Below, piece after piece: positions 34,749 through 46,829 of a stretch of 64,000 nucleotides of DNA. The stretch lies in the NCBI RefSeq assembly GCF_035222275.1, contig NW_026946359.1, positions 1,736,001 through 1,800,000 of the forward strand, written 5' to 3'. Position 1 is the stretch's first letter. Every line of letters begins with the position of its first letter. The notes below the pieces were generated by a model that made no database searches, was not told the DNA's origin, and was given only the letters and a program-made list of their open reading frames with translations. This stretch comes from Podospora bellae-mahoneyi. Lineage: Eukaryota > Ascomycota > Sordariomycetes > Sordariales > Podosporaceae. Position numbers and translations under genes: made by a program.

Positions 34749-36068
34749 ATGGCTTCAAAGTTTCCTCCACCTCCGGTCAACACCATCGACTGGTCCAATG
34801 TCGGCTTCAAAGTTAGAGAAGGTCCGTACCACCTACTACCAACCACCACAAGTTCCATTGACAAACCCTTGTATTACTTACACACCTCGACAGTAAACGG
34901 CCACATTGAATCCCATTACTCGGTCAAGACAGGCCAATGGTCACCCCTCCAGTTCGTCACCGACCCCTACATCCGCCTCCACGGCATGGCCCCGGCCCTC
35001 AACTACGGCCAGCAAGCCTACGAAGGCCTCAAAGCCTTCCGCCTCCCGGGCAACAACAAGATCGCCATATTCCGCCCTGACCGCAACGCGGCCCGGCTCC
35101 AGCACTCGGCTGAGTTCATCTCTGTCCCTCCGGTCCCTGTCGACCTCTTTATCGCCGCAGTCAAGGCGGCTGTCGCTCTCAACGCCGAATTCGTGCCTCC
35201 CCACGAGACAGGCGCGGCGATGTACATTCGGCCGCAAGTCTATGGTTCTTCGGCCCAGTTGGGACTGACGCCGCCGGAGGAGTACATGTTTTGCGTTTAT
35301 GTCTTGCCCACGGGGGTTTACCACGGGACTCACCCTGTCAGGGCGCTGATTATGGATGAGTTTGACCGGGCTGCCCCGAATGGGACGGGGAGCGCCAAGG
35401 TGGGGGGGAACTATGCTCCTGTGCTGCGGTGGAGTGATAAGGCTCGGGGGGAGGGGTATGGCATCACGCTGCATTTGGACAGCAAGAGGCACGAGGAGGT
35501 GGATGAGTTTTCTACGAGTGGGTTTATTGGGGTTTTGAGGGAGGGGGGCAAGGTGACGCTGGTGGTGCCGGATAGTAGGGCGGTGATTGACAGTGTTACT
35601 AGTCTGAGTGTGCAGGAGATTGGGAGGGATTTTGGTTGGGGGGTGGAGAAGAGGGCGGTAGGTTCTTCATTGTGGTGAACACGAAGGCAAATGGCTAACG
35701 GCGATGGGTTGTGACAGATCAAGTATGACGAGCTGCCCAAGTTCTCAGAGGTGCTGGCTGCGGGCACGGCAGCTGCTCTTGTGCCCATCCGGTCGATCAC
35801 CAAACGTGACAGCAACCGGCTTGCGGGACAGGCTCGCGTGTCTAGCAGCAATGGCGCGGAGACTGTTACGTACATTCCCGAGGGTATCGAGGAGCCAGGC
35901 GAGATCTGCACCAAGCTTCTCGAGCAACTTAAGGGTATCCAGCTCGGCAAGATCGAGGACAAGTTTGGCTGGCGGTTCGAGGTCACGGAGCAGGATGGCA
36001 AGAGCGTTGTCGGCGCGAGTGACTCGGGTGGCGCTGCGGATGCTGATTCTGTGGACCAGCTTGACTAG
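34749..36068 (+). CDS. Branched-chain amino-acid aminotransferase (fold-type IV PLP enzyme)
   Basis: Transfers the amino group between Leu/Ile/Val and 2-oxoglutarate using pyridoxal phosphate. Three exons (34749-34821, 34894-35657, 35718-36068) encode 395 residues. The 72-nt first intron is a multiple of three and has no stop; splicing gives VREVNGHIESHYS, which matches the family better than read-through. Marks include YGQQAYEGLKAFR, the PLP-lysine region SAKVGGNYAPVLRW and the phosphate-binding STSGFIGVL. The C-terminal exon starts IKYDELPKFSEVLAAGTAAA, the usual end of the PLP domain. No clear mitochondrial presequence is visible, so a cytosolic form is likely. Close relatives in fungi are often labelled TOXF-like and can belong to secondary-metabolite clusters, but no such neighbours are seen here. 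Confidence 0.93.
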
Positions 36069-38260
36069 GAAGTTTCGTTTTTTGGACCATGGGACTTGTG
36101 ATCCGAGTGTTGTCACTTGGACGATGGTGTAGTGTAGGAGGTATCCTGGGCCGCGGTGCATTACCCGAGGCTCACCATCTTTATTACCTTACGGAGTTGT
36201 TGTCGGGATAAACAAAAACAGGGTTAAACAAGAGATGTCACTAACAAAAAAAAAAAGTCCCGCACTTTTCTCGAGCTCAGACAAGTCCCCGCTGTGAAAC
36301 CTTTGCATATTCGATCTTTGCACTGCCACAATGTCGGCTCCAAAACCCCTCACTATCGTGACCTGCTTGTCCGGAGTGTGTTACAGGTCTTGGCGCATGG
36401 GAAGGAAGGGGACATTACCGCGGGATTTGCATTCTGTAATGGCATTCCTTGGGTGGTGGAAAGGCATCTGGCGGGATGCTGTTTTGAGGATAGAGGAGGT
36501 GGGCTCAATCAGGATCGACTCTGTTGTGGAACCCCTGGATGTGATGGCACCATTGGGGATAGAAGGAGGGGGGTTGTTTGCGAGCTGAGGGATATGGGGG
36601 AAGCATAGTTACTGCTCTGTTGCTGCATTTGCCCATGCCGTGAGATGGATGTTGGAGGTCAGAAAGAGGCCATGTCCGAGGTTGCACTGTCGCTCTTTAT
36701 TCCATGAATCTTCGATCATTACATTTCGAGTCACCATAGCGTTTTCTCTTTAAAGACCACACTCTCGCTCGTTCAGTGACGCGCGCTCTTGCTGCTTGGT
36801 GATCCTGAATTCAACTCCCTCCCGCACTCTGCTGTCGACGGTCAAAACAAGAAACCCGAAGGAATCCAAGCCATCACCTGTCGTCTCTCCAAAAAGATCC
36901 CAGCCCAAATCCCCGACTTGGCACATACTCGGAACGCTGCCGCGGTGGGCGGCCTCCGGGAGTAAAAGAGGCATGTGCCCCTGCCAACCCTTCCTGGGTC
37001 TTTGGGAACAAACCCGGAGGACTGGGTTGTCATTGAATGGTGCAAGGGTTCTGCTTGGCAATCAGGTTCTGGGCTTGGGTGGAGCGAGCCAGAAAGCTTA
37101 GGGCTTGCCAAGAGCGATGCCAAGGTCAGCTTGGCAACCGTGGGGTTTGGAACAAGACATGGCGGTGGTGGAATTTTGATGTCTTCATCCGAAGTGGATT
37201 GATGATGGGAGGGGATGATGGGTTGGTGAGGTCATTGAGGGAGGGGGAAGATGTGTGTTATCGGGAGAGTTTGAAGCTCTGAAGTGAAGTGTCGGTTAGA
37301 GTTGGGCCGTTTGCTGAAAGGCATGGGGATCTTATCAGACCATGTTGTCTTACACACCTCATTTTCTGGCTCTCAACTCATTCTGGGATGGTTGTGAGGT
37401 TGGACTTTTGGGTTTTGGTGAGTTAGACTGGGAGACGGTCGGCCTCTTACATTTCACTGTCTATGATGGGCCAGTCCGTGGACTTCGTGTTCGAAGTGGA
37501 CGCCTTAACGGGGCACGGTGTTGATTCCCTACCTGAGGTACCTTACGTATCTTTCGTGGTCCTCAGCTCACAGACGACCGATACTTACACGGTCTCGTCC
37601 CCAAGCCCCAACATCCCTATTCCTTGATTCCTTCGTGTCCTTGCCGTGTCGATCTCTAACCTGCTTGGTAGGTAGGTAGCATCAACCACGCTTCCACCAC
37701 TTAACCCGATGGCTGCCGCGGGGCATGCCGGCCAGGGATAGACCCCCGCGGCTGTAGACGGTGACGGGAAGGATGGAGCAGGGAGGTGCTCAATCAAGCG
37801 CGCATGCATGACCTTCACGAGCATGTAGCTCACCCTCGTTGACACTGACCACTCACATGAGATATCGCTATCTGCCCTTAGAATGACTAGAGGACGGGAC
37901 GTTGAGCTGGACCCAAGGACCCAGCGCCCTACCACGGAGCTCCCCAGAAGCTCGTGTGCTCGCGACCCCCATGACCCACACCACTGAACGTTGCGAGAAA
38001 CGTGTTTTACCGATATCTCATTATGCAAATCTATCTCGCATCCTTATCTCTCGGTTGTTTCGACTGGTGGACGAGAAGCTGAGTCTCGTCTTGAGACAAG
38101 CTGAACTATAAAGCCGACACAGCACGATCCTGTCGGTTTTGTTCCGAGATATCATCCCTTTTCTTGACTTTCATGTTCATCATACCAAGTCTTGACCCCA
38201 TTCCATGACCAGCAACGCAACAGTTCAACGTTCAACTGCCGAAGCCATAACCCTGACACC
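36069..38260. other. Intergenic, no supported gene
   Basis: About 2.2 kb between the aminotransferase and the potassium transporter. It has an A13 tract near 36245. The best small frame is 36331-36588 (start context CACAATGTC, 85 residues), which has no recognisable motif and no splice signals. The rest is presumably the regulatory region of the transporter. Confidence 0.45.
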
Positions 38261-41010
38261 ATGCCCGACACACCACCACCACCGATAACATCGAAGGCCA
38301 ATGACGACCCGCCTCCCCTAAACAATGTCCCGTCTGAATCCACGGCCCGCTCTACCGGTATCTCCTTTGGGCCAGACTTGCGAGGAGACATCGGACCTAG
38401 CCAGGCCGGCGGTATTTACAACACCAGAAGCATCACAAGGGCGTCTTTTGACAGACGAACCGCCGGTGACATCTCTCAGGAGAATGGTGGACCTTCCAAC
38501 AGTAGCGGTGATGTGGAAGAGGGGGATGACTGGCGTGACAAGCATGGCAAAACGAAGCAGGTGTTTAAGGGTACTACACTGTTATGGTGTGTCGGGCTCC
38601 ATTTTCCTTTTTTGATGCTGCTCTTTAGGATGTTGTGATACTAACAAGATTCTGCATGTCTGTAGGCTAGCATACCAATCCATCGGTGTTATCTACGGAG
38701 ACATTGGCACCAGGTATGATCGTCAGACGTCTCGGTTGCTGTCCGGTAGCAATGCTGATCCCCAGGGGTAGTCCCCTGTATGTCTACTCGTCGACATTCC
38801 TCGAACCGCCTACTCAAGAAGACCTTCTGCAAGTGCTCTCAGTCATCATCTGGTCGTTGACCATTATGGTCACGGTCAAATATGTCTTTATCATCCTGCA
38901 CGCGGACAATGAGGGAGAAGGTGGCACTTTCAGTTGTTACTCACTCCTTACCAGATTTGTGAATCCCCTCAACAAAGCCCACCCTCGAATCATGCTGGCA
39001 ATTACTTACAGATGGGGACAGGCAAACATCACCTCGCGCGACCCTCGAGAAGAAGTGCTTGTGCGCATGGAACGCCACTCGACAATGGACATGCGCAAAC
39101 CGAACCGTACCATTCGCGACCGGATCGAACGAAGCAAGTTTACCCATGGGCTCCTCAAGACGATTGGAGTCTTGGCCGTATCCATGGTCATTGCCGACGG
39201 TGTCCTTACACCCGCTCAATCCGTCCTTGGCGCTGTCCAGGGGCTCAAGGTCGTGAAGCCAGACCTGTCATCTTCGGCAATTGTCGGTACCTCTTGTGGC
39301 ATCCTCATTGTCTTGTTCCTGATACAGCCGTTCGGAACCACCAAGCTCGCCTCGGCGTTTGCTCCCATAGTCATCATTTGGTTGGGATTCAACGGCGGTT
39401 TTGGCATCTACAACCTCGTAAAATACGACTGGGTGGTGCTCAAGGCCTTCAGTCCTTATTTTGCCATCCAACTCTTCTCGCAGCACAAGACACAGGGTTG
39501 GAGGATGCTGGGCGGTATCCTGTTATCCTTTACGGGAGTGGAAGCATTGTTTGCGGATCTTGGTGCCTTCAGCCTTCGCGCTATTCAGCTGAGCTGGATG
39601 TGCTACGCCTACCCTTGCTTGTTGCTGGCGTACATCGGTCAAGCGGCCTTCATCAGTGTTCACCCCGAAGCCTATGCCAACCCCTTCTTCAACTGTGTCC
39701 CCCCGGGCATGCTCTACCCTTCCCTGGTGGTAGCCGTCCTGGCAGCCATCGTCGCCAGCCAGGCCATGATCACAGCAACATTTCAGCTCACCAGCCAAAT
39801 CATGAAGCTCTCCTACTGCCCCCAAGTCAAGGTGGTGCACACCTCTCGCGTCTTCCACGGCCAGCTTTACGTCCCCTTCCTCAACTGGATCCTCATGATC
39901 GGCGCTGTCCTCGTCACAGCCGTCTACAGCGACACCACCCGCCTCGGCAACGCCTACGGCGTCTGCGTCATGTTCGTCACCTTCTTCGACACCTGCATGG
40001 TCACGCTTGTGGCGCTGATAGTCTGGAAACTGTCCCCGTTTTTGATCTTCATCCCCTGGCTCTTCTTCGCCACCATGGACGGGCTGTATCTCTCCTCGGC
40101 TCTCAACAAAGTCCCGGACGGGGCGTGGTTCACCATCACCGTCTCTGGGATCCTCACTGCCATCTTCCTCCTCTGGAGATTTGGCAAGGAGAACCAGTGG
40201 CGCGCCGAGGCGGAGGACCGCTTCAGGCCTACTGAACTTGTTGGTAAGGACCAGAAGGGACATTTGTGCCTTACGCCCAAATGGGGAGGTGAACCGTTGA
40301 GTGTCATTAGAGGTTTGGGGATCTACTTTGATAAGACGGGTGTGTTGACTCCAGCTGTCTTCACACATTTTGTCAGTAAATTTGTCGCTGTACCTGAGGT
40401 GGCTGTCTTTTTCCATCTTCATCCGGTGGAGATCCCGACTGTTCCCCCTGAGGAGAGGTATCACGTCTCAAAGTTTGGGACTTTACCGGGGTGTTACCGG
40501 CTGGTGATCAAGCACGGGTTCATGGACGAGGTGATCAGTCCTGATTTGGCTGCGTTGATATACAACCAGGTGAGGAAGGCGATTATCCGGCAGGCGAAGG
40601 AGCGGCTGGGACTGGACTCGTCAAAGGAGGTGGGGGATGAGGACGAGGACGAGGTCGGTGGGGAGAAGAATGGGGATAATAATACCACGAGTACCAGCGC
40701 CAGGACTACTACTACCACGGGGTTGGCGGGTGGACCTCCTGGGCTGAACTCGAGGTCGAATAAGCTGCCGGTGGAATTGAGGGATCATGAGGTTGCGGAT
40801 GAGCTGGCCAAGCTTGATAAGGCTTTTGCGGCGAAGATTATGTATATTGTTGGCAAGGAGCAGATGAGGGTGAGGAGGTCGAGCTCGATTGGGAGGAGGA
40901 TTGTGCTGTCGATTTTCTTGTGGATTAGGGAGAATACGAGGGCGAAGATTGCGAATTTGAGGTTGGCTATGGATAGGGTTGTTGAGGTTGGGTTTGTGAA
41001 GGAGATATGA
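38261..41010 (+). CDS. High-affinity potassium transporter, HAK/KUP family
   Basis: Plasma-membrane K+ uptake, proton-coupled in fungal members. Exons 38261-38586, 38666-38713 and 38772-41010 encode 870 residues. Introns are 79 nt (GTGTGT...TAG) and 58 nt (GTATGA...TAG). About 105 polar residues precede the first membrane helix. The second exon carries LAYQSIGVIYGDIGT, completed as SPLYVYSSTF across the intron; GDIGTSPLY is the hallmark of the family. The middle has roughly a dozen hydrophobic helices with motifs such as GEGGTFSCYSLL and FTGVEALFADLGAFS. The C-terminal cytoplasmic third is soluble and contains a low-complexity insert of acidic residues and Thr/Ser near residue 755. Start context ACACCATGC. 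It resembles Neurospora HAK1. Transcription under K+ limitation is expected from the family, not seen here. Confidence 0.95.
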
Positions 41011-41386
41011 TGGGGGGTTGGGTGGCCCGTGTAGGTCGCGCGATGTTGGATCAGGAGCAACTTGTTGTCGATAAGTGGGGCCTCTTTGTGTGGATGGCTT
41101 TGGCTGATGGAAATCATCCCCTGAGGAGCAAATTCTCTTCAAAGAGATTATGAGAGAATGATACTTGTTTGATTGTTTACAGTTTCACAGAGAGGCTATT
41201 GACACGGGGTGAAGCGGTTCAGGGGCAGCTCGGCAGGGGGCATGTCACCGCAGCGCCAAAACCGACAGATTGTGCTTCCAACCACGAGAAAATAAGTCTT
41301 TTGCTATCCAAAAAGGAAGCTCCAAGACTTGTTTGTTTCCTATATTTCCCGCCATACTACACCAACGCTGACCCCAAAGCGCTGCA

Positions 41387-42350
41387 TCAGAGTGTATGCC
41401 TCGGTGCAGCCCACCTCTCCCCATCCACAAAGTTTACCTCTCCATCCTGCATTACCACCGCCAGATTCCACCTTTTCAGGCCAGGAAAGAAGTTACCCTC
41501 CTCTTTTCCCCCTTCTCCCTCTTCCCTCTGATCCATGTCAGCCCACATGATCTTGCACTTCTTGGAGACTTGCTCATACCCCCCCATCTTGACCCACTCC
41601 TCCCCCGTTCCCGGGAGCTCTTCTTGGGAAGCCTGGCTATTTTCTGGCAAGGGAGGTTGCACCAGAGTGACGTCAATCCTTAACTTTGAAAGCTAGTGGT
41701 TCGAGAAGGGGAAGGATGGGAGGTAGGGGATCATCTTGAGGGTGCACTTGAATAAGGGGGTGGTGCTGGGGGTTGATTCAGTTGGGTCGTAGGGGGTAGT
41801 GTGGTCGTGGGGGTAGACTCGGAGGGTTTGGACATTGGGGTTGGATGGGTTGGGGGTTGACCAGGTGAATTTGGCAAGGTGTTTGGGGAGGTTCCAGACT
41901 GTGATGCGGTGTTAGACAGGTCCTTGAGAAAACAGAGTAGTGGGGAAACAAACGCTTTCGGCCGTTCCAACAGGTGTATTTCTGGCTAACGTAGATTCGG
42001 GTGATCCTCATGGCCTTGCCGGTTTTCTTCTTGGTTGAGCTGGCTTGGTCGTCTGGGAGGGGGTATTCGAATGTGCCGGGACAGAGGATGAGTTCGTCGT
42101 AGGGGCCGACGGGGGTTTCGTGGTAGCGGATTATCTGGACCATGCTGAGACCCCCGAGGGGTTTGCCTGATGCTTGGGGGGAGGAGAATGAGGAGTGGTA
42201 TTCCAAGGGGTGGTAGGCCTTTTGGGGGAGGTTGGCTGCGGTTTTGGAGGAGGTCCAGAAGGGGATCAGGTACATGGTTGCTTTGGTGTTCCATGGAGGA
42301 GGGGCGGCGAGGATAGGTCCTGTTGGGACGGTGTTGGTTGAAGGAGACAT
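41387..42350 (-). CDS. Acetoacetate-decarboxylase-like protein with an in-frame UAG
   Basis: Two exons, 41954-42350 and 41387-41898, joined across a 55-nt intron (donor GTTTGT, branch CTAAC, acceptor CAG). The frame encodes 302 codons interrupted only by TAG at 41695-41693, codon 201. Before it come family marks LGGLSMVQIIRYHETPVGPY and RIYVSQKYTCWNGRK, then WNLPKHLAKF after the splice. The frame resumes at once as LSKLRIDVTLVQPPLPENSQ, LPGTGEEWVK and FFPGLKRWN, again family-like, to a normal stop. A Trp codon (TGG) would fit the UAG position. Fungal members of this beta-barrel family are uncharacterised and may act on secondary metabolites. The UAG may be a true truncation, a sequencing error, or a site of A-to-I mRNA editing (UAG read as UGG), which is known in Sordariomycetes during sexual development. 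Confidence 0.85.
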
Positions 42351-43214
42351 TTTGATTGGTGTTTTTTTCTCGGCGTTGGACGAATTACTATGACTAGAGT
42401 CGCAATCAGACAGAAATGTCACAGAATTGGAGAGCTGGCGAGAAAAAGTCAGTGTTATTTTGCCTTGGTTTTCGGATGGTCGTGTCTCACATGTCAGCAA
42501 CCGACCCACCAAAAACCATCAAATCAGGGCCCGAATGGCGTTACATCACTGCATGTGCCAAGCGCAGAGTGCATAAGCATCTTGCATAGGGCTAAGCGAT
42601 TCTGCTCTTGATCTCAAACAACTTGTCTGGGCTTGTCAGCAGCCTGGAATATATCTAGTCACTTGGTTCAACACCACACCATGTTATGTATTTCATTACG
42701 GGTGTTGTGGCTAGAGAATAGGACATATTGATGGACGATGAGTGTCACCTAGGATTGCGAGGAAATTGCTACATTGTGTTGAGCTAGGTTTGATGTTGAT
42801 ATCTTCACCATGCCCGAGGATGATGACACTGTCTGTATATAATTATCATTTTCAAAGGCCTAGTCACGGCATCATGTCATAGTGCCATTCATCTCTACCA
42901 CCGGGCACCTCATCATGGAACGAGTGGTGTTTCTCAATGAGTGTGGGACCGCCTCTCCATGGGTATAGGAGTTCCTCTCAGGGGTCATTACAGTCCGCAA
43001 TACTGGTCCTATTTCCAACCGCATAACCCCTCGTTTTCCCAACATAATAACTGTTTCTTAATCTATACTTTGAGAATCGTTAGACCGTCTTGAATACACT
43101 AGGAAGGAGCCTCAGGTAGTTGCCTGGAGGTACTCTGGTCCGCTCCTTCCCCCTTCTGTTACAAGGTTGCAAAGCCCTCGGAGGAGTTTCGGCACACACA
43201 CGACTAGTTCTTTT
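42351..43214. other. Divergent promoter region
   Basis: Upstream of both the decarboxylase-like gene (minus) and MSH4 (plus). Relatively AT-rich between 42640 and 42900. No gene seen. The MSH4-proximal part is taken up by the 21-bp repeat listed next. Confidence 0.5.
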
Positions 43215-43560
43215 AGGTGTATTTCAACTTCTGCCAGGCTTCGAAACTTTCCTTGGATCTCTCCGGCCTTCATCAAAGACATCACCATCGTGCTTGGAAC
43301 GCCTTCTTGTTATGATCCAACCCATCACCACTATCTCGCAACGCCCGCTCACGATCTTGCAAGACCTCCTCACTACCATTGAAGGTATTGATTCTAACCT
43401 TTTAGGCCTTTCGATTTCAAAATTAGGCCTCGATCTTGTCTTCCAACTCCTTTCAAATCTCTGGATAGGCCTCAATATTATCTTTGAACGCTTAGTCACT
43501 ATCTTTGAACGCCCAGTTACCAGCTTCGAACGCCTCGTTTTTCTCTTCGAAGACCCTCAA
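43215..43560 (+). repeat. Diverged 21-bp tandem repeat in the MSH4 leader
   Basis: About 16 units of 21 bp lie directly before the MSH4 start. The last units are the clearest: three consecutive copies with core ATCTTTGAACGCY or AGCTTCGAACGCC, each followed by TNGTNACT-like sequence. Earlier units are increasingly diverged but keep the 21-bp spacing, for example ATCTCGCAACGCCCG, ATCTTGCAAGACCTC and CTCTGGATAGGCCTC. In the frame beginning at 43312 the repeat encodes seven-residue units such as IFERLVT, IFERPVT and SFERLVF. This frame is open from an ATG at 43312 to 43692 and overlaps the MSH4 start in a different frame. Confidence 0.75.
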
Positions 43561-43567
43561 TTTCACA

Positions 43568-46500
43568 ATGGACGCGTCCACCAGTTCTTCCGACTCCTCC
43601 ATAATCCGGAGAGAGGCTCCTCCAGCTATCGTCAGGAGCAGCAACTTTACCCCCCGCCGGCCTACCACTCCCACCCTGGACAGCTCCCCTGACCCCTCCA
43701 ACGCCTCTCTTGGTCTCTCCAGCGCCGCTTACTCTGCCACCTATGACGCCTCGTTGGCTCCGTCTTCCTTTGCCGCTCCCTCCTACTTTGAAGCTGAGGA
43801 GTTCCACCATCATGTCGTCTGTGCTGTAGCCGAATCTCGCTCAGCCGGCGTTATCGGCCTCGCCACGATCAATTTGACCCTAGCCAGCTCCCAGATTATC
43901 ACCATTGCCAATGAAAGCAACTATACGACTCTCAAGCAGACTCTCTCTGCCATGCAGCACAAGCCGACCACATTCATCACTCTGCCCCGTATCACTGCGG
44001 ACCGTGCCTCTTCCAGACTGGCCGAGGTCTTGGAAGACGAAATTGGGTGGCCTACTTACACCACCACGATGCCCAGAGGATGTTGGGACAAAGCTCTTGG
44101 AATCATCAACATTGAGTACTACGCCTATAGCGACCAGATTGCCCCTCTCAAAGTCATACTGTCATCCAACAACTTCTACGCCGCCTGCGCCTTCGCGGCC
44201 GTACGTATATCATATCCTAATCACTTGGTTGACTGTCATGCTAATGAAATCTAGGTCGTCTCCTACATAGAGAGCTACCATGGCCTCGCAATCCGAGCAG
44301 GCGCACTCAACATCGAGTACGTCGAGCCCTCCGGAGTCATGCGGATGGACAAAGCAGCCATCCAAGCATTAGAACTCCTCCGCAACGGGCGCCAAGCCCA
44401 ACCGGGCGACAACACGTTGTTCGCGTTAGCAAACAACACGCGGACTCCGGAGGGCCGGCGCCTGCTCACGAGGAGCGTCCTCCAGCCGATGACGAACGAG
44501 GAGGAGATCAACCTCCACCACGACGCGGTAGAAACTCTGTGTGGCGACGAAGACGTGTTCCGGAAGCTAAGAGATTGGTTGAAGGAGTTCGACGGGATCG
44601 ACTTGGAGTCTATCTCCGGCTGGGTGAGTGAAGACCAGCCCATGTAACGTATGAGGCTTAGGTAGCAAAGAAAGTCTGACATTTTTGGTTAAGTTGGCAA
44701 TAGATCATAATGTGATTCGGCACCCCGTGCAAAGCGGAATCGTGTCGAGCAGTGGTCGGCACATGTCGGCGGCCGTGGGAGCCCATGAGCTCTCACAAGC
44801 CGAGGGGGATTTGAGCCGGGTCCTTGGGCTCAAATCCTACCTCAAAAACGTCCAAGCCCTCCACCAACTTCTCCGGGCCGCGGACGTGACCGACCACTTG
44901 CTTGTGAGTGTAGTGAGCAAGACCGGCGCCGACAAGACCGGGCCGACCCTCGGCCTCCTCGCGGCGGTCCTCCAAGAAGACGCCGCCTACAGCCGTAGCG
45001 CGGCTGAGATAGGGCACGCCCGGATGTGGGCAATCCGGGCGTTGCCCAACGACGCCATCGACCTTGCCCGTACTGAGCACAGGAGGACGCGCGAGGAGGC
45101 CGAGGCCTACTTTGCCCTGAAGCTCGCCCTGTTCCAAGGTAAGTTCGAAATGTTTTGGCTTGTTTTCTTTTTAGTTCTTTCAAGTTCAGGGTTGTTTGCA
45201 AGCGCTGCTCTCGTTATATCTGTCACCAGCTGGCAGCATTTCTGTTGATGTGAATGTCGTTTAACTTGTGTTTCCACGTGCGTTATGATCTACCTCGCAT
45301 TTTGGCTATATAGAGGGCGGTTCTGTATTTGTTGTTGACGTTTTCCCCATCTGCTCCAATTCCTGGGCTGTATTGCAGTGCTAATATGACGTAGAGGTCT
45401 TGGGTGAAGCCGCTGCCCCGAAACTATTCGATGACAAGGACAAAGGACTGTGCTTTAAGTTCAAGTGGGCGGATGTCCGTCAATATGTCGACACCGACGA
45501 GCCGCAGCCCGGGGAAATTTGGGGTCAAGCCAAGATTGGTTGTGTAAGGGTCAACCTCGGAATCCGAAGAGGCGAGCACTACCTGTGCCAGACCGACCGC
45601 TTGCTTGAATTGAGCCAGCAACTTCGAGTCCACTCCGATATCATCACCAAGGAAAGCGACAAGTACGTCCTCGAGTTGCGTAACGCCATCGCAGAGGCTG
45701 GTTATGTGACCGACCTCACCGCGATAGCAAAGGCTGTCGCCCAGTTGGACTTGATCTGTTCCCACGCCGAATTAACAACCACCCATGGATATGTTCGCCC
45801 AAAGCTCGGCAAGGAACTCGCTTTGATCAAAGCCCGTCACCCCATCATGGAAGCCAGAAGAGGTTTCGTTCCCAACGACGTGTTCTCTGGCGATGACACC
45901 AAGTTCGTGGTAGTGACCGGTACAAACATGGGCGGCAAGACGACATACATCAAGACAATTGCCCTCATTCAGATTCTCGCTCAGATCGGCTGTTTCGTTC
46001 CAGCAGAGAGGGCAGCTGTTCCAATTTGCGACCGAATCTTTGTCCGGTCTGCAACCAACGACAATGCTGCAGGCAATGCCGGTACATTTGCGGTAGAGAT
46101 GGACGAAATGTCTGTCATTTTGCAGTAAGTCTTGTCATTCTCCTGCGTCTCTGCAGACACCTAACTCTTTATGCAGCGGCGCCACCAACAAGAGCTTGGT
46201 GATCATTGATGAACTTGGTCGAGGAACCTCCACCGCCGAGGGTCTAGGACTCGCCGCCGCCATGGCAGAAGAGCTCGTAAAGAAGAAGTCTCGTGTCTTT
46301 TTCGCAACCCATTTCCTCGATCTGGGTAAGTCGGGTCCCTTGCCTCGATAGATGCCCTGAAGTAATACTGACCACGTCTTCAATCTGTTTAGGCAAAATG
46401 TTGAATGCCTGGTATCCATCACAAGTTCTTAACGTCCACATGACCAGCCATGGTTCTGTCGAGGACGGCCACGCCACGATTTCCCTCCCCCACACCGTCG

Positions 46501-46829
46501 TCGCCGGCCCGGTGAACAATTGGGATTACGGCCTGGAGCTCGCCAGTCGCTACTTCCCAGCAAGCCTCATCGAGAGTGCCAGACAGTGGTCAAAATATCA
46601 CCAAGAGCAAGCAGAGCTTAGCCGCAAAGAGAGGACGTCAGACGAGATGAAGAGCGCAGCGGAGGTCGCCCTTATGCATCATATGGAGCAGGCGCTGTCT
46701 TCACAGATGAGTAACATTGAGTTGGCGGAGAGATTGGAGGTGGTGACCGATCAGTACAAGGCCTTGGAAGAGAGAGGTGAGGTGTCGAATGAGGGCGGTG
46801 AGGCTTCGAATGATAATGCCGAGGCCTAA
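43568..46829 (+). CDS. MSH4: Meiotic MutS homologue MSH4
   Basis: Forms the MutSgamma clamp with Msh5 that stabilises crossover intermediates in meiosis; it does not repair mismatches. Six exons (43568-44200, 44255-44623, 44694-45138, 45395-46124, 46177-46325, 46393-46829) encode 920 residues. All joins are in frame. Intron 3 is long (256 nt); the others are 52-70 nt. There is no MutS mismatch-binding domain I: after a Ser-rich N-terminus the protein goes straight into the connector domain ([20 protein letters not shown]). The ATPase has the Walker A loop [11 protein letters not shown] (GGKTT instead of the usual SGKST), Walker [13 protein letters not shown] and [13 protein letters not shown]. 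The C-terminus is helical and acidic. Expression is expected in sexual development. The start is the first ATG in frame (CACAATGG) after the repeat leader. Confidence 0.93.

Noticed and set aside
38934-40235. 433-codon plus-strand frame in another phase of HAK
   Set aside because: Pro/His/Arg-rich translation typical of an off-frame reading of GC-rich coding sequence.
39523-40464. 313-codon open frame antisense to the potassium transporter
   Set aside because: Mirror of HAK codons; repetitive Glu/Asp/Gly translation, no splice signals and no start context.
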